A DNA stretch of 64,000 nucleotides. It comes from Prochlorococcus marinus CUG1415 (lineage in GTDB: Bacteria > Cyanobacteriota > Cyanobacteriia > PCC-6307 > Cyanobiaceae). A model generated the notes under the pieces. The model was not told the DNA's origin. It did not search any database and worked only from the letters and a program-made list of their open reading frames with translations. The stretch is from assembly GCF_017696015.1 (NCBI RefSeq), contig NZ_JAAORL010000001.1:496001-560000 (forward strand), written 5' to 3'. Position numbers and translations under genes: made by a program. Positions within the stretch are counted from its first letter, which is position 1, and each line of letters opens with the position of its first letter. Below are positions 27,816 through 36,453 of this stretch, in pieces.

Positions 27816-30113
27816 ATGTCAAAAAAAACCAGTAGAGAGATTGCACTAGAAAGAAGAAAGGCGATGAGTGATGGCGGTAAAAAAGCTGCTGCTTATTCTT
27901 CAACTACTCAAGATAGAGTTCGATCTTCTCAAGATATTCAGAATTCTGGGATTCAGTCTTCTCCTAACACTAAAAATATTACTAAACCAGCAATAAAACA
28001 TATTCCAAAAACTCAGGTAACTAGAAAGTCTTCTTCAACAACTTTATCTAGTAAAGAGTTAGTTATAAAGAGAAGAAAAGCAATGTCCACTCATGGTAAA
28101 TCAGCTATATCTTCATCTGATAGAACTCGTACTGATGTTAAAAAAGAAATTACTGTAAATGAACTTGAATCAACTGTAAGTAAAAATCAAGAAGTTCAAA
28201 ATTCAAATAATATAGAAACTAAAACATCCAAACCAAACGTTAAAAGAAGAATTAATCAGAAGAAAAAGCCTATTACTAATACAAGTAGAGATATTGTTTT
28301 AGCGAGAAGAGAAGCTCAATCTAAGCATGGTAAATCAGCATCAAAACAAAATACTAGTGCAGCTTCTTTAGCTAGAAGGGGAGACCCAGATTTAAGTAGT
28401 AGAGAAATTTCTCAGAGAGTAAGAGAGCTAAGAAGTAAAACTGGCGCCACAGGTAATAAAGGTAATGGTAAATGTAGACCATGTGGCCCAAATAAAAATG
28501 GAGCTAAACAAAATATTGCTGATGCTAGTTGGAAAGTTGGCAAAAGTGAAACTGATTCAGGTCAAATAGTTACTGGAACACAAGCCAATAGATCTGTAAA
28601 AACTACAGGAAATGAAGCAAGTACATGTAGAACAGTTACTGGTACCCAATATATGGGAGCAGAAGTAATTGATCAATTTTGTCAAGATAAACCAAGTTAT
28701 AAACAACCACTTAGATCTACTGTTACTTCAACAACATCGGGGAATAAAGTAACAGGTAATGAAGTTGGTAGATCTGAGAGGGTTACAGGGGATGAACCAG
28801 GAACTTGTAAAAATCTTACAGGTACTGAATATATATCAGCTAATCAATCCCAGAAGTATTGTGGTGATGTCCCAAAAAACCCTTCAAAGGTTAAACATAG
28901 TATTACAACTGATGGATTAAAAGTATCTGGATCCCTTCCCGGTAGATCAACCCTAGTCACTGGAGATGAATCAGGTTCTGGGAAACAATTAACAGGAGAT
29001 CAATATCTTGGATCTGAGCCAAATCCAAAAGGTAAAGCATTTGAAAAAGTAGGAACTTACAACACTCTTAATGGGAATAATGTAACTGGTACAGGAGTAG
29101 GCAGATCAGAGCATATGACAGGTAATGAGCATGGTAGTTGTAAAAATGTAACTGGTGATGAGTACATAGGATCTCAACAATATGAGAAGTTTTGCGGTTC
29201 AAAACCAAAACCAGAAGCTAGGAAAGTAGGTTTAAGCCTTTCTTCAAAGTCTAATTTGATAAGTGGGACTATGACAGGAAGATCAAAAATCGTAACTGGA
29301 GATGAACCAGGTTCCTGCAAAGTATTAACAGGAACACCATATGCAGGTTTAGATCAGATTAATGAAAATTGTAGTAATGAAATTTCAGAAGATATGAAAT
29401 CCCGAGCAACAGTTAATTCTGGAAATAATTCAAATGCCAGACTTACAGGACATCAACCAGGTATTGGTGGAGTAATGACAGGGGCTAAGAAAGGTGCTTG
29501 TAAGAACTTAACAGGAACTCCTTATGTTGGTGGCGATCAGTTCTCAAAAGCTTGTGATAATCCTCCACATGATAATGCTTATGCTAATCAGGAAAAGTCA
29601 GCAGGTAATTCTTGGAAAGAATTCTCCGTTAATTCACCATCAAGAGATAAATATTCTGAAAAAAATACTCAGGGTGTTACAGGTAATCAATATGAGAATG
29701 GTTCAAAGATAACAGGACCATTTGATATGGCAGGAGATAAAGTCACTGGAACTGAACAATTCAGATTTGAACCTAATAAAAATATTACTTATAAACAAAA
29801 AATGCAACTTGAAGAGGAAGAACGTGTTTCAAAGACACCAGAAAGAAGAGTTGCCTCTAGGATTACTGGTGAAGGACAATCAGTGGGAAACGTAACTGGT
29901 GATGATTGGGATCGTGGAGATAAAGTAACCGGAACAGAGGGAGCTTCTTCTAGGAAGAGAAATCCATCAAGAGCAGGATTCATTGGTGCAATGCCCCCGT
30001 TAGAGGTTAAAAGAAATGAAGAAACAGAAAAACCAGATTTCTTGATAACTGGATCTAGTGGTAATACTCGTGAAGGACAACTTGTTACCTTTTCAGGTGG
30101 TGCAAGAGGTTAA
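27816..30113 (+). CDS. csoS2: Carboxysome scaffold protein CsoS2
   Basis: 765 residues from ATG 27816; a TTG three codons earlier is less likely. Intrinsically disordered scaffold linking RuBisCO to the shell. N-region: four basic repeats (SREIALERRKAMS, SKELVIKRRKAMS, SRDIVLARREAQS and a diverged SREISQRVRELRS) that bind RuBisCO. M-region, about 250-580: six repeats near 250, 309, 367, 420, 478 and 540 with the core VTGxExGxCKxLTGxxYxG...C. The third has Gly in place of the core Cys and no trailing Cys. C-region: VTGxxY and ITG-type repeats plus a conserved tail ending GGARG that anchors to the shell. Confidence 0.97.
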   Translation: MSKKTSREIALERRKAMSDGGKKAAAYSSTTQDRVRSSQDIQNSGIQSSPNTKNITKPAIKHIPKTQVTRKSSSTTLSSKELVIKRRKAMSTHGKSAISSSDRTRTDVKKEITVNELESTVSKNQEVQNSNNIETKTSKPNVKRRINQKKKPITNTSRDIVLARREAQSKHGKSASKQNTSAASLARRGDPDLSSREISQRVRELRSKTGATGNKGNGKCRPCGPNKNGAKQNIADASWKVGKSETDSGQIVTGTQANRSVKTTGNEASTCRTVTGTQYMGAEVIDQFCQDKPSYKQPLRSTVTSTTSGNKVTGNEVGRSERVTGDEPGTCKNLTGTEYISANQSQKYCGDVPKNPSKVKHSITTDGLKVSGSLPGRSTLVTGDESGSGKQLTGDQYLGSEPNPKGKAFEKVGTYNTLNGNNVTGTGVGRSEHMTGNEHGSCKNVTGDEYIGSQQYEKFCGSKPKPEARKVGLSLSSKSNLISGTMTGRSKIVTGDEPGSCKVLTGTPYAGLDQINENCSNEISEDMKSRATVNSGNNSNARLTGHQPGIGGVMTGAKKGACKNLTGTPYVGGDQFSKACDNPPHDNAYANQEKSAGNSWKEFSVNSPSRDKYSEKNTQGVTGNQYENGSKITGPFDMAGDKVTGTEQFRFEPNKNITYKQKMQLEEEERVSKTPERRVASRITGEGQSVGNVTGDDWDRGDKVTGTEGASSRKRNPSRAGFIGAMPPLEVKRNEETEKPDFLITGSSGNTREGQLVTFSGGARG
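28560..29560 (+). repeat. Coding repeats of the CsoS2 M-region (six units)
   Basis: Six degenerate protein repeats, 53-62 residues apart, each with a triplet of TG boxes (VTG-x-x-x-G-R-S, TG-x-E-x-G-x-C, LTG-x-x-Y-x-G) and ending with a Cys. DNA identity between units is low, so the repetition is under protein-level selection rather than recent duplication. Unit 3 (residues 367-415) lacks both cysteines. Confidence 0.85.
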
Positions 30114-30120
30114 GTAAATA

Positions 30121-31650
30121 ATGCCTTTAAGAGGACTGGCTAAAGCCAAGAACTTCACATTGGGGCCAACGGCTCCAATGAAAACTTTTACGGAAAATAT
30201 TCATATACAAACTAAAGAATCAAATGATTTGAGAAATTCGGGAAAGTCTCATAAATTAACTAATAATATACAAAATGAAAAGCTTTATAGATACGACAGC
30301 CAAATAAAAAGTGATTTTGACGAAATTGTTCCAACTCTCAAGGAAATTGCTCGAATTCAACATCATGAAGATTTTATAAATACTGCTCAGTCAATATCAA
30401 GAAAAAATTTAGGAATAGATTTACCCCTTCATGTATTAGATAAATCTTGGGTTAAACCTCTTGATATGAGAGCTCTATATGCATGGTGTGCTTTCAAGCA
30501 GCATGAGAAACTTAGTGACAATTTTTTTAAAAATGACCCTCTTGAAGGAGCTGCTGGTAGTAGAAGTGCTCAAGACTTTGAAAAATTTATTTTAGATTGT
30601 GGAATACATTTACTTGATATAACTCCTTGTTCCGATGGGAGATTAGCTCATTCAGTAGCATATGTTATGAGAATACCTTTTAGTTCAGTAAGAAGAAGAT
30701 CTCATGCTGGTGCAATGTTTGATATTGAAAATACAGTAAATCGATGGGTAAAAACTGAACATAAAAGATATAGAGAAAATATCCCTAATGAAGCTCATAA
30801 AAATACAAGATACTTAAAAGTTGTAACTTATCATTTTAGTTCTGTAGATCCTTTGCATCAGGGATGTGCAGCTCATGGGAGTAATGACGAGTTAGCTGCA
30901 GAAGAAGGTAGAAATAAATTATATGCTTTCAAAGAGGCTGTAGAGAATAGTTTTTGCTGCGGAGCATCTGTTGATTTAATGTTAATTGGGCTCGACACAG
31001 ACACTGATTCATTAAAAATACATTTGACAACTAGTGATGGCAATATAGATTTAGAAAAAACTATTTCTACTTTAGAAATTTATAATTCAACAATAAACTT
31101 TTCAAAAGATGATGCTGAGAGAGAAATATGTCAGATAATTTCTAAGCAGTCTTCCAAAGATAAACTTCAAGGAATAGAAAAATTTATCTATAAATTAATT
31201 GTTAATAATATATCTCAAATTGATTATGTGAAAAATTTTCATAATAGCTCTTATAAAGATATTGGTCATGCTGAGAGATTTATTGGAGTTGGTATAGGTT
31301 TCAAAGAAGTCCACCTCAGAAATTTAACTTATTTTGCTCATTTAGATACTGTAGAAGAAGGGGCGCCAGATTTAGATGTAGGAGTTAAGATTTTTACTGG
31401 ATTAAATATTTCTAAAGATCTACCAATTCCAGTAGTTATAAGATTTGATTACTCTGGCAAAGTGCCTGGAGCAAAAGAGAGAGCAATAAAAGATTGTGAA
31501 AGAGTTAATAATGCGATATCAATTAGATATAAAAATTTAGTTGACCAAGGATTGTTACATACTTGCTCTACTATTAGAGATAGGGACAAAATTCATTCCG
31601 CCCAAATTATTGGAATGTCTTTAGATAAAAAAACAGAGGAGGCTCACTAG
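30121..31650 (+). CDS. csoSCA: Carboxysomal beta-like carbonic anhydrase (CsoSCA, CsoS3)
   Basis: 509 residues. Dehydrates bicarbonate to CO2 next to RuBisCO. Zinc and catalytic residues: ITPCSDGRLAHSVAYVMRIP (Cys, Asp, Arg), CAAHGSNDELAAEEGRNKLYAF (His) and ENSFCCGASVDLMLIGLDTDTD (Cys). The N-terminal ~100 residues are low-complexity, as expected for the segment binding RuBisCO/CsoS2. The C-terminal third is the degenerate, inactive duplicate domain of the family. Follows csoS2 by seven bases and precedes csoS4A by two. Confidence 0.97.
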   Translation: MPLRGLAKAKNFTLGPTAPMKTFTENIHIQTKESNDLRNSGKSHKLTNNIQNEKLYRYDSQIKSDFDEIVPTLKEIARIQHHEDFINTAQSISRKNLGIDLPLHVLDKSWVKPLDMRALYAWCAFKQHEKLSDNFFKNDPLEGAAGSRSAQDFEKFILDCGIHLLDITPCSDGRLAHSVAYVMRIPFSSVRRRSHAGAMFDIENTVNRWVKTEHKRYRENIPNEAHKNTRYLKVVTYHFSSVDPLHQGCAAHGSNDELAAEEGRNKLYAFKEAVENSFCCGASVDLMLIGLDTDTDSLKIHLTTSDGNIDLEKTISTLEIYNSTINFSKDDAEREICQIISKQSSKDKLQGIEKFIYKLIVNNISQIDYVKNFHNSSYKDIGHAERFIGVGIGFKEVHLRNLTYFAHLDTVEEGAPDLDVGVKIFTGLNISKDLPIPVVIRFDYSGKVPGAKERAIKDCERVNNAISIRYKNLVDQGLLHTCSTIRDRDKIHSAQIIGMSLDKKTEEAH

Positions 31651-31652
31651 TT

Positions 31653-31910
31653 ATGTTAATTTGCAAGGTTGTAAAACCACTAGTATCTACTAATAGGATT
31701 CCTGGTTTTGAACATAAACATCTACAGGTTGTTTTAGATGGCTCTTCAAGTAAGGTTGCTGTGGATGCTGTTGGCTGTAAGCCAGGAGATTGGGTTATTT
31801 GTGTTGGGAGTTCTGCTGCTAGAGAAGCTGCAGGAAGTAAATCTTATCCAAGCGATTTAACCATTGTTGGCATAATTGATCATTGGGATCCTGATAACTC
31901 AAAAAACTAG
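31653..31910 (+). CDS. csoS4A: Carboxysome vertex protein CsoS4A
   Basis: 85 residues, EutN/CcmL-type beta-barrel that forms pentamers closing the shell vertices. Typical start MLICKVVKPLVSTNRIPGFEHKHL and C-terminus DLTIVGIIDHWDP, with VDAVGCKPGDWVICVGSSAAREA between. Two bases after csoSCA. Confidence 0.97.
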   Translation: MLICKVVKPLVSTNRIPGFEHKHLQVVLDGSSSKVAVDAVGCKPGDWVICVGSSAAREAAGSKSYPSDLTIVGIIDHWDPDNSKN

Positions 31911-31914
31911 GAGG
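31909..31914 (+). promoter_or_regulatory. Perfect ribosome-binding site of csoS4B
   Basis: AGGAGG overlaps the csoS4A stop codon (TAG at 31908-31910). Such full anti-SD matches are rare in this AT-rich genome, where most genes here show none. The position selects the GTG at 31924 as start. Confidence 0.75.
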
Positions 31915-31923
31915 ACAGAAATC

Positions 31924-32172
31924 GTGGAAATAATGAAGGTATTAGGAAGGATGGTATGTACTCAAAGAGTAGCTGGCTTAGGTCATATGAATTTGCGAAT
32001 TTTGGAAAATAACAAAGGAAAGAAATTAGTTGCTGTTGATCCTGTTGGAGCTAGAGAAGGAAACTGGGTTTTTACTGCTAGTGGCTCTGCTGCAAGATTT
32101 GCTTGCCCTAATCCAGAAGTTCAAACCGATTTAACTATTGGCGGTATTATCGATTATTGGGAGAATGATTAA
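31924..32172 (+). CDS. csoS4B: Carboxysome vertex protein CsoS4B
   Basis: 82 residues if the GTG at 31924 is used. AGGAGG at 31909-31914 is a perfect ribosome-binding site, nine bases from this GTG, versus 18 from the ATG at 31933. An upstream ATG at 31876, inside csoS4A, would be implausible. Product MEIMKVLGRMVCTQRVAGLGHMNLR...VFTASGSAARFACPNPEVQTDLTIGGIIDYWEND is the paralogue of CsoS4A. Last shell gene of the operon. Confidence 0.95.
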   Translation: MEIMKVLGRMVCTQRVAGLGHMNLRILENNKGKKLVAVDPVGAREGNWVFTASGSAARFACPNPEVQTDLTIGGIIDYWEND

Positions 32173-32186
32173 ATACTTTAACTTAA

Positions 32187-32206
32187 AAAGTTTATTTAGA
32201 AACTTT
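32187..32206 (+). promoter_or_regulatory. Hairpin between csoS4B and the acRAF-like gene
   Basis: AAAGTTT-ATTTAG-AAACTTT is a perfect 7-bp stem with a 6-base loop, 15 bases after csoS4B. No T-run follows. A TATAGT at 32215-32220 could be a -10 for the next gene. Confidence 0.4.
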
Positions 32207-32246
32207 GTTGACTGTATAGTGTAATTAATCCAGAATAAAGAATTTA

Positions 32247-32486
32247 ATGTGGAATGAAAGAGAATCACCGTTGAGGATTGAAAAAAGGTTTGAATTTAAC
32301 GAATACTCAAAAATTAGTAAATTCATCGAAAAAATTGAGAAATTATGTAAAGAAAAGGACATCTATCCGAATATTAGCTTTGGTAAGAATTTTGTTAGTC
32401 TTTCAATATTTTTCGATAAAAAAGAAATATCTGATAAGGAAAAAGACTTTTCAAAGGAAATAGATAATTTTTATTTACAAGATTAA
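32247..32486 (+). CDS. acRAF-like pterin-carbinolamine-dehydratase-fold protein (RuBisCO assembly factor)
   Basis: 79 residues. RIEKRFEFNEYSKISKFIEKIEKLCKEKDIYPNISFGKNFVSLSIFF has the PCD-fold pattern R-F-x-F-x-x-Y...F...I..LC....P.I.FG...V...I. The catalytic His triad of true PCD enzymes is absent. In alpha-carboxysome clusters such inactive PCD homologues (acRAF) assist assembly of form IA RuBisCO. Position directly after csoS4B fits. Function is inferred from fold pattern and context. Confidence 0.8.
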   Translation: MWNERESPLRIEKRFEFNEYSKISKFIEKIEKLCKEKDIYPNISFGKNFVSLSIFFDKKEISDKEKDFSKEIDNFYLQD

Positions 32487-32495
32487 TCCTTTTTA

Positions 32496-32720
32496 CTAAT
32501 TATTGGGCTTAGCAATATCTCTTTTGATTAAAGCCATTAAATATGTGGGAGCTTTATATCTTCCCGGTAGACATCTATTTAAAGTTTCAAGATGCCCCCA
32601 ACACACTGTTCTTTGTATATCTTTAACTGAGTTACCTTTTAAAATTAATAGTCTAAGAGCTTTGCAAAATAGTGGATAACCTGCTTCTAATTCATCTATA
32701 TTAAGGTTTGCTGCTGACAT
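32496..32720 (-). CDS. DUF3136-like small protein
   Basis: 74 residues: MSAANLNIDELEAGYPLFCKALRLL, then GNSVKDIQRTVCWGHLETLNRCLPGRYKAP. All-helical, three Cys (two well spaced near Trp), no membrane segment. It resembles the uncharacterised picocyanobacterial family I recall as DUF3136; no function known. It stands convergent to the acRAF-like gene, nine bases apart, at the end of the carboxysome block. A regulatory role in carbon metabolism would be speculation. Confidence 0.7.
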   Translation of the reverse strand: MSAANLNIDELEAGYPLFCKALRLLILKGNSVKDIQRTVCWGHLETLNRCLPGRYKAPTYLMALIKRDIAKPNN

Positions 32721-32807
32721 AGACCAAATTAGGAATTACCACTTTAATAATCTATACAAATATGGTGCAAAATTGGATCATATTTGAAATTTCTAAATAA
32801 TTAGAAA

Positions 32808-33200
32808 TTAATCTAAAAATGCAACGCAATCTATTTCAACTAAAACTCCTTTCGGAAGAGATGAAACTTCCACACATGCCCTTGCAGGAGGATTTTCAAC
32901 TTTAAAAAAGTCACTATATATCTTATTGATTATTTGAAAATTACTTAGGTCGGTTAAGTAAATAGTTGTTTTTACTACATCCTCTAAGCTTGCTCCACCA
33001 GCTTTAAGAACTGCTTCGAGATTTTTTAAAACTTGAATAGTTTCCTTCTCTATATCACCCAAACATGTTATTTCATTTAAAGCTGGGTCTATGGCAATTT
33101 GGCCAGAACAAAAAATAAAATCCCCAGCTTTTATTGCTTGATTATAAGGCCCTACTGGATCTGGAGCATTAGATGTTTTAATTACTTTCTTTGTTGACAT
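32808..33200 (-). CDS. ridA: RidA (YjgF/YER057c) family enamine/imine deaminase
   Basis: 130 residues from ATG 33200 (MSTKKVIKTSNAPDPVGPYNQ); an in-frame ATG eight codons earlier at 33224 abuts gloB and is less like the family start. Hydrolyses reactive 2-aminoacrylate-type imines made by PLP enzymes. Motifs: GPYNQAIKAGDFIFCSGQIAIDP, YLTDLSNF, and PPARACVEVSSLPKGVLVEIDCVA with the catalytic Arg. Follows the glyoxalase-like gene on the minus strand; likely a two-gene damage-control unit. Confidence 0.93.
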   Translation of the reverse strand: MSTKKVIKTSNAPDPVGPYNQAIKAGDFIFCSGQIAIDPALNEITCLGDIEKETIQVLKNLEAVLKAGGASLEDVVKTTIYLTDLSNFQIINKIYSDFFKVENPPARACVEVSSLPKGVLVEIDCVAFLD

Positions 33201-33224
33201 TTGTTGAGAATGATACCTCTCCAT

Positions 33225-33965
33225 TTAAGCCCATAAATCTTTATTTTCTCTTAAAAAAGTAAATTCTTTTAAACCTTTTGCTCTTAAAAAAAGGTTAATT
33301 TTCATCTCTTCATCTAGTTGAAATGGAATTGTTAATTCATTGAGAGAAAGTTTTTTTTCAACTTGTAAAAGTTTATTTTTTATATTTTGATCTTTAGGCT
33401 TGAGATTTAATGCCCATAATAGATTCGCCTTGGTATACTCATGAGCACAATATATTAGAGTATTTTTTGGTAATAATTTTATTCTTTCTAGAGAAGAGTA
33501 CATTTGTTGATAAGTCCCTTCAAAAATTCTTCCACAGCCACCTGAAAATAATGTATCGCCAATAAATAGAACAGGATTTTTGCCATTCAAAAAGAAGGCG
33601 ATATGCGAGCTTGTGTGTCCTAATACTTCAATTATTTTTACTTCTTCACCTAAAATATTTAAAGTTTCTCCATCATTTACAGATATATTTTGAAAAGGTA
33701 TTCGAGTTTTTTCTTTGGATGAAGCAATCACCTTTACATTTGGCCACCTTTCCATAAGAGATTGAGTCCCTCCAATATGATCTGAATGATGATGAGTTTG
33801 CAAAATAGCTTTTAAGTGAAGATTCTTTTCTTCTATATATCTAACTACTGGGTCGTGTACAGATGGATCTATAACTACTACTGATTTATCTTTTACCCAT
33901 AACCAAATGACATTATCACTTAAAACTCTTATTCCTATTATATTTTGAGCTTTATTAAATTCCAT
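33225..33965 (-). CDS. gloB: Hydroxyacylglutathione hydrolase (glyoxalase II)
   Basis: 246 residues from ATG 33965 ([14 protein letters not shown]). The frame stays open further upstream but that part lies antisense to hisG and lacks family features. Metallo-beta-lactamase fold: [12 protein letters not shown] (THxHxDH type), [30 protein letters not shown] and [11 protein letters not shown]. Splits S-lactoylglutathione to lactate and GSH, detoxifying methylglyoxal. Divergent from hisG with a 40-base gap. Confidence 0.93.
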   Translation of the reverse strand: MEFNKAQNIIGIRVLSDNVIWLWVKDKSVVVIDPSVHDPVVRYIEEKNLHLKAILQTHHHSDHIGGTQSLMERWPNVKVIASSKEKTRIPFQNISVNDGETLNILGEEVKIIEVLGHTSSHIAFFLNGKNPVLFIGDTLFSGGCGRIFEGTYQQMYSSLERIKLLPKNTLIYCAHEYTKANLLWALNLKPKDQNIKNKLLQVEKKLSLNELTIPFQLDEEMKINLFLRAKGLKEFTFLRENKDLWA

Positions 33966-34005
33966 TATTAACTTAGAATGAAGAATCCTTGGAAGAAATT
34001 GAACT

Positions 34006-34644
34006 ATGATTACTATAGCTTTACCAAAGGGAGCTCTGTTAGAAGATTCAATTTCAATTTTTAAAAGAGCTGGTTTAGATTTCACTAAAGCGTTGGAGGA
34101 AAATAATAGATCATTAACCTTTGAATCAAATTGCAAACGGGCTAAAGCCTTATTGGTAAGAAATGGAGATGTCCCTGTTTATGTGAGTTATGGCCAGGCT
34201 GATTTGGGTATCGTTGGATATGACGTTTTACGAGAATCTGATTTGACAGTCGCAAAGTTACTCGATTTGGGATTTGGGGGTTGCTATATGTCATTGGCCG
34301 TTAAGAAAAATAGCAATTTTTCAAAACCAACAGATCTTCCTGCGAATTGTAAAGTAGCAAGTAAATTCACAAAAACGGCAAGATCTTATTTTGATGAATT
34401 AAATATACCTGTAGAAATAGTTCATTTAACAGGATCAGTCGAGCTTGGTCCTATTACAGGTATGGCAGAGGCAATAGTTGATTTGGTGGCAACAGGAAAG
34501 ACTCTTAAAGAGAATGGTTTAATTAAAATAGATGATCTTTTCTACTCGACTGCAAGACTAATTGGCAATCCTTTATCTATGAGGTTAGATGATAATCATC
34601 TCAGAGATACAATTTTATCAATAGAATCAATTAATGCTTTATAG
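34006..34644 (+). CDS. hisG: ATP phosphoribosyltransferase, short form
   Basis: 212 residues: catalytic subunit without the C-terminal ACT-like regulatory domain, so it needs HisZ as partner. First step of histidine synthesis. [22 protein letters not shown] at the N-terminus, [12 protein letters not shown], and the PRPP loop [31 protein letters not shown]. hisIE is 16 kb away. Followed by an ABC exporter after 12 bases, possibly co-transcribed. Confidence 0.96.
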   Translation: MITIALPKGALLEDSISIFKRAGLDFTKALEENNRSLTFESNCKRAKALLVRNGDVPVYVSYGQADLGIVGYDVLRESDLTVAKLLDLGFGGCYMSLAVKKNSNFSKPTDLPANCKVASKFTKTARSYFDELNIPVEIVHLTGSVELGPITGMAEAIVDLVATGKTLKENGLIKIDDLFYSTARLIGNPLSMRLDDNHLRDTILSIESINAL

Positions 34645-34656
34645 AAGATTAGCTAA

Positions 34657-36453
34657 ATGTTTTTGAATGATTTTAGAAGAATTAAAAAGTTAGGTAAATA
34701 TTTAACTAAAGATAAAAAAACAATCTATTTGATCTTAATAGTATTGCTTCCTGTGTCTTTCTCTGGAGCTATTCAGCCACTATTAGTAGGTCAAGCAATT
34801 ACTATCCTTAAAAAAGAAACCACAGATGTCTGGCTAAGTAAAATTTTCATTGGGCAGTCAATAAATGCCATAATTTTAACTTTATTTGTAACGGTTCTTC
34901 TTAGGTTAGTTTTGCAAGGGTACCAAACCTACAATATCCAAGCGGTTGGGCAAAGATTAACGGCAAGGATAAGAAGAGAACTTTTTGAGCATTCAATATC
35001 TTTGTCTCTTAAGTATCACGATAAAATGCCTGTTGGAAAATTATTAACGAGATTAACAAATGATGTTGATGCTTTAGCCGAGGTTTTTGGAAGTGGGGCA
35101 GTTGGAGTTATTGCTGACTTTGTGAGTCTTATAGTGATTTCATTGACAATGCTTTCAATTGATCAAGGACTTGCAATTTTATTGCTTTTGACTCAAATCC
35201 CAGTTTCATATTTCATTATTTGGCTTCAAAAACGTTATAGAAAGGCCAATTATCAAGTAAGAGAGGAGTTGTCTCAACTCAACTCTGATTTTCAAGAGAA
35301 TCTTCAAGGTCTAGAAGTAGTTCAGATGTTTAGGAGAGAGGCTTTTAATAGTAAAAAGTTTTCAAATACTGGAGCCGCTTATAAGAAAGCAGTTAATGGA
35401 ACAATATTTTATGACAGCAGCATTTCAGCATTTATAGAGTGGATTTCGCTTGCCGCAGTTTCCTTGGTTTTAGCAGTTGGAGGGTATCTTGTTACGTCCG
35501 GTAATATTGGGTTAGGAACATTAACAACTTTTATTTTATATTCCCAAAGACTTTTTGAACCTTTAAGACAGCTTGCAGAAAGATTTACTCAGATTCAAGG
35601 AGGGCTTACAGCTGTTGAGAGAATAAATGAATTATTGGATGAAGAAATTCAGATTAAAGACTCTTTATCCTCAAAGCATTTTTTAGAAGATGCTCAGAAT
35701 GCAAATATGCAATTTAAGGGTAAAATTGAATTTAAGAATGTTAATTTCTTCTACAAAGAAGGAGAACATATCCTGAAGGATTTATCTTTTCTGATCAAAC
35801 CAGGGGAACATGTAGCTTTCGTAGGCCCAACTGGTTCAGGTAAAACAACCATAATTAGATTGTTGTGTAGATTGTATGAACCTCAATCAGGTCAAATTTT
35901 AATCGATGATATAGATATCAAAGATATTCCTATTGCCACCCTTAGAAATATGTTGGGTGTGGTTTTACAAGATACCTTTATCTTTAGTGGCAATGTTGCG
36001 GATAATTTAAAACTCAATGCAAATATAGACAATCATGAATTAGAAAATTTATGTAAAGAATTAGGATTAAGTAATTTGGTAAAAAAATTACCAGAAGGTT
36101 TGAACACTTTTCTTAGAGAAAGAGGAGGAAATCTTTCTTCGGGAGAGAGACAACTTCTTTCAGTAGCTAGAGTGGCGATTAGAAAACCTGTTGTTTTGAT
36201 AATGGACGAGGCAACAGCGTTTATGGATCCCTCTACAGAAGCTGCATTACAGAAAGATCTTGAAAGAATTCTAAAAAAAAGAACAGCATTAGTAATAGCT
36301 CATAGATTAGCAACTATTGAAAGTTCTGATAAGATTTTAGTTTTAAAAGGGGGATCATTAATTGAAGAGGGAACACATATTGAATTAAGAATGAAAAAGG
36401 GTTTGTATTTTCAGCTCTCTGAGCTTCAAGAAAAAGGATTTGCAAATTTTTAA
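34657..36453 (+). CDS. ABC exporter, fused permease-ATPase (MsbA-like)
   Basis: 598 residues. Six-helix type I exporter domain (about 20-320) and an ATPase domain (about 355-590): Walker A GPTGSGKTTIIRLL, Q-loop VLQDTFIFSG, signature LSSGERQLLSVARVA, Walker B VVLIMDEATAFMD and H-loop VIAHRLATI. Works as a homo- or heterodimer exporting lipids, peptides or drugs; substrate unknown. The stop overlaps the ATG of the GNAT gene by one base (TAATG), indicating translational coupling. Confidence 0.93.
   Translation: MFLNDFRRIKKLGKYLTKDKKTIYLILIVLLPVSFSGAIQPLLVGQAITILKKETTDVWLSKIFIGQSINAIILTLFVTVLLRLVLQGYQTYNIQAVGQRLTARIRRELFEHSISLSLKYHDKMPVGKLLTRLTNDVDALAEVFGSGAVGVIADFVSLIVISLTMLSIDQGLAILLLLTQIPVSYFIIWLQKRYRKANYQVREELSQLNSDFQENLQGLEVVQMFRREAFNSKKFSNTGAAYKKAVNGTIFYDSSISAFIEWISLAAVSLVLAVGGYLVTSGNIGLGTLTTFILYSQRLFEPLRQLAERFTQIQGGLTAVERINELLDEEIQIKDSLSSKHFLEDAQNANMQFKGKIEFKNVNFFYKEGEHILKDLSFLIKPGEHVAFVGPTGSGKTTIIRLLCRLYEPQSGQILIDDIDIKDIPIATLRNMLGVVLQDTFIFSGNVADNLKLNANIDNHELENLCKELGLSNLVKKLPEGLNTFLRERGGNLSSGERQLLSVARVAIRKPVVLIMDEATAFMDPSTEAALQKDLERILKKRTALVIAHRLATIESSDKILVLKGGSLIEEGTHIELRMKKGLYFQLSELQEKGFANF

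Noticed and set aside
28560-29560. Repeat array considered as CRISPR
   Set aside because: The units are protein-level repeats of CsoS2 in one open frame, with poor DNA identity and no constant direct repeat or spacers.
33966-34136. N-terminal extension of gloB to 34136
   Set aside because: The extra 57 codons lie antisense to the first part of hisG and have no glyoxalase II similarity; ATG 33965 gives the family start.
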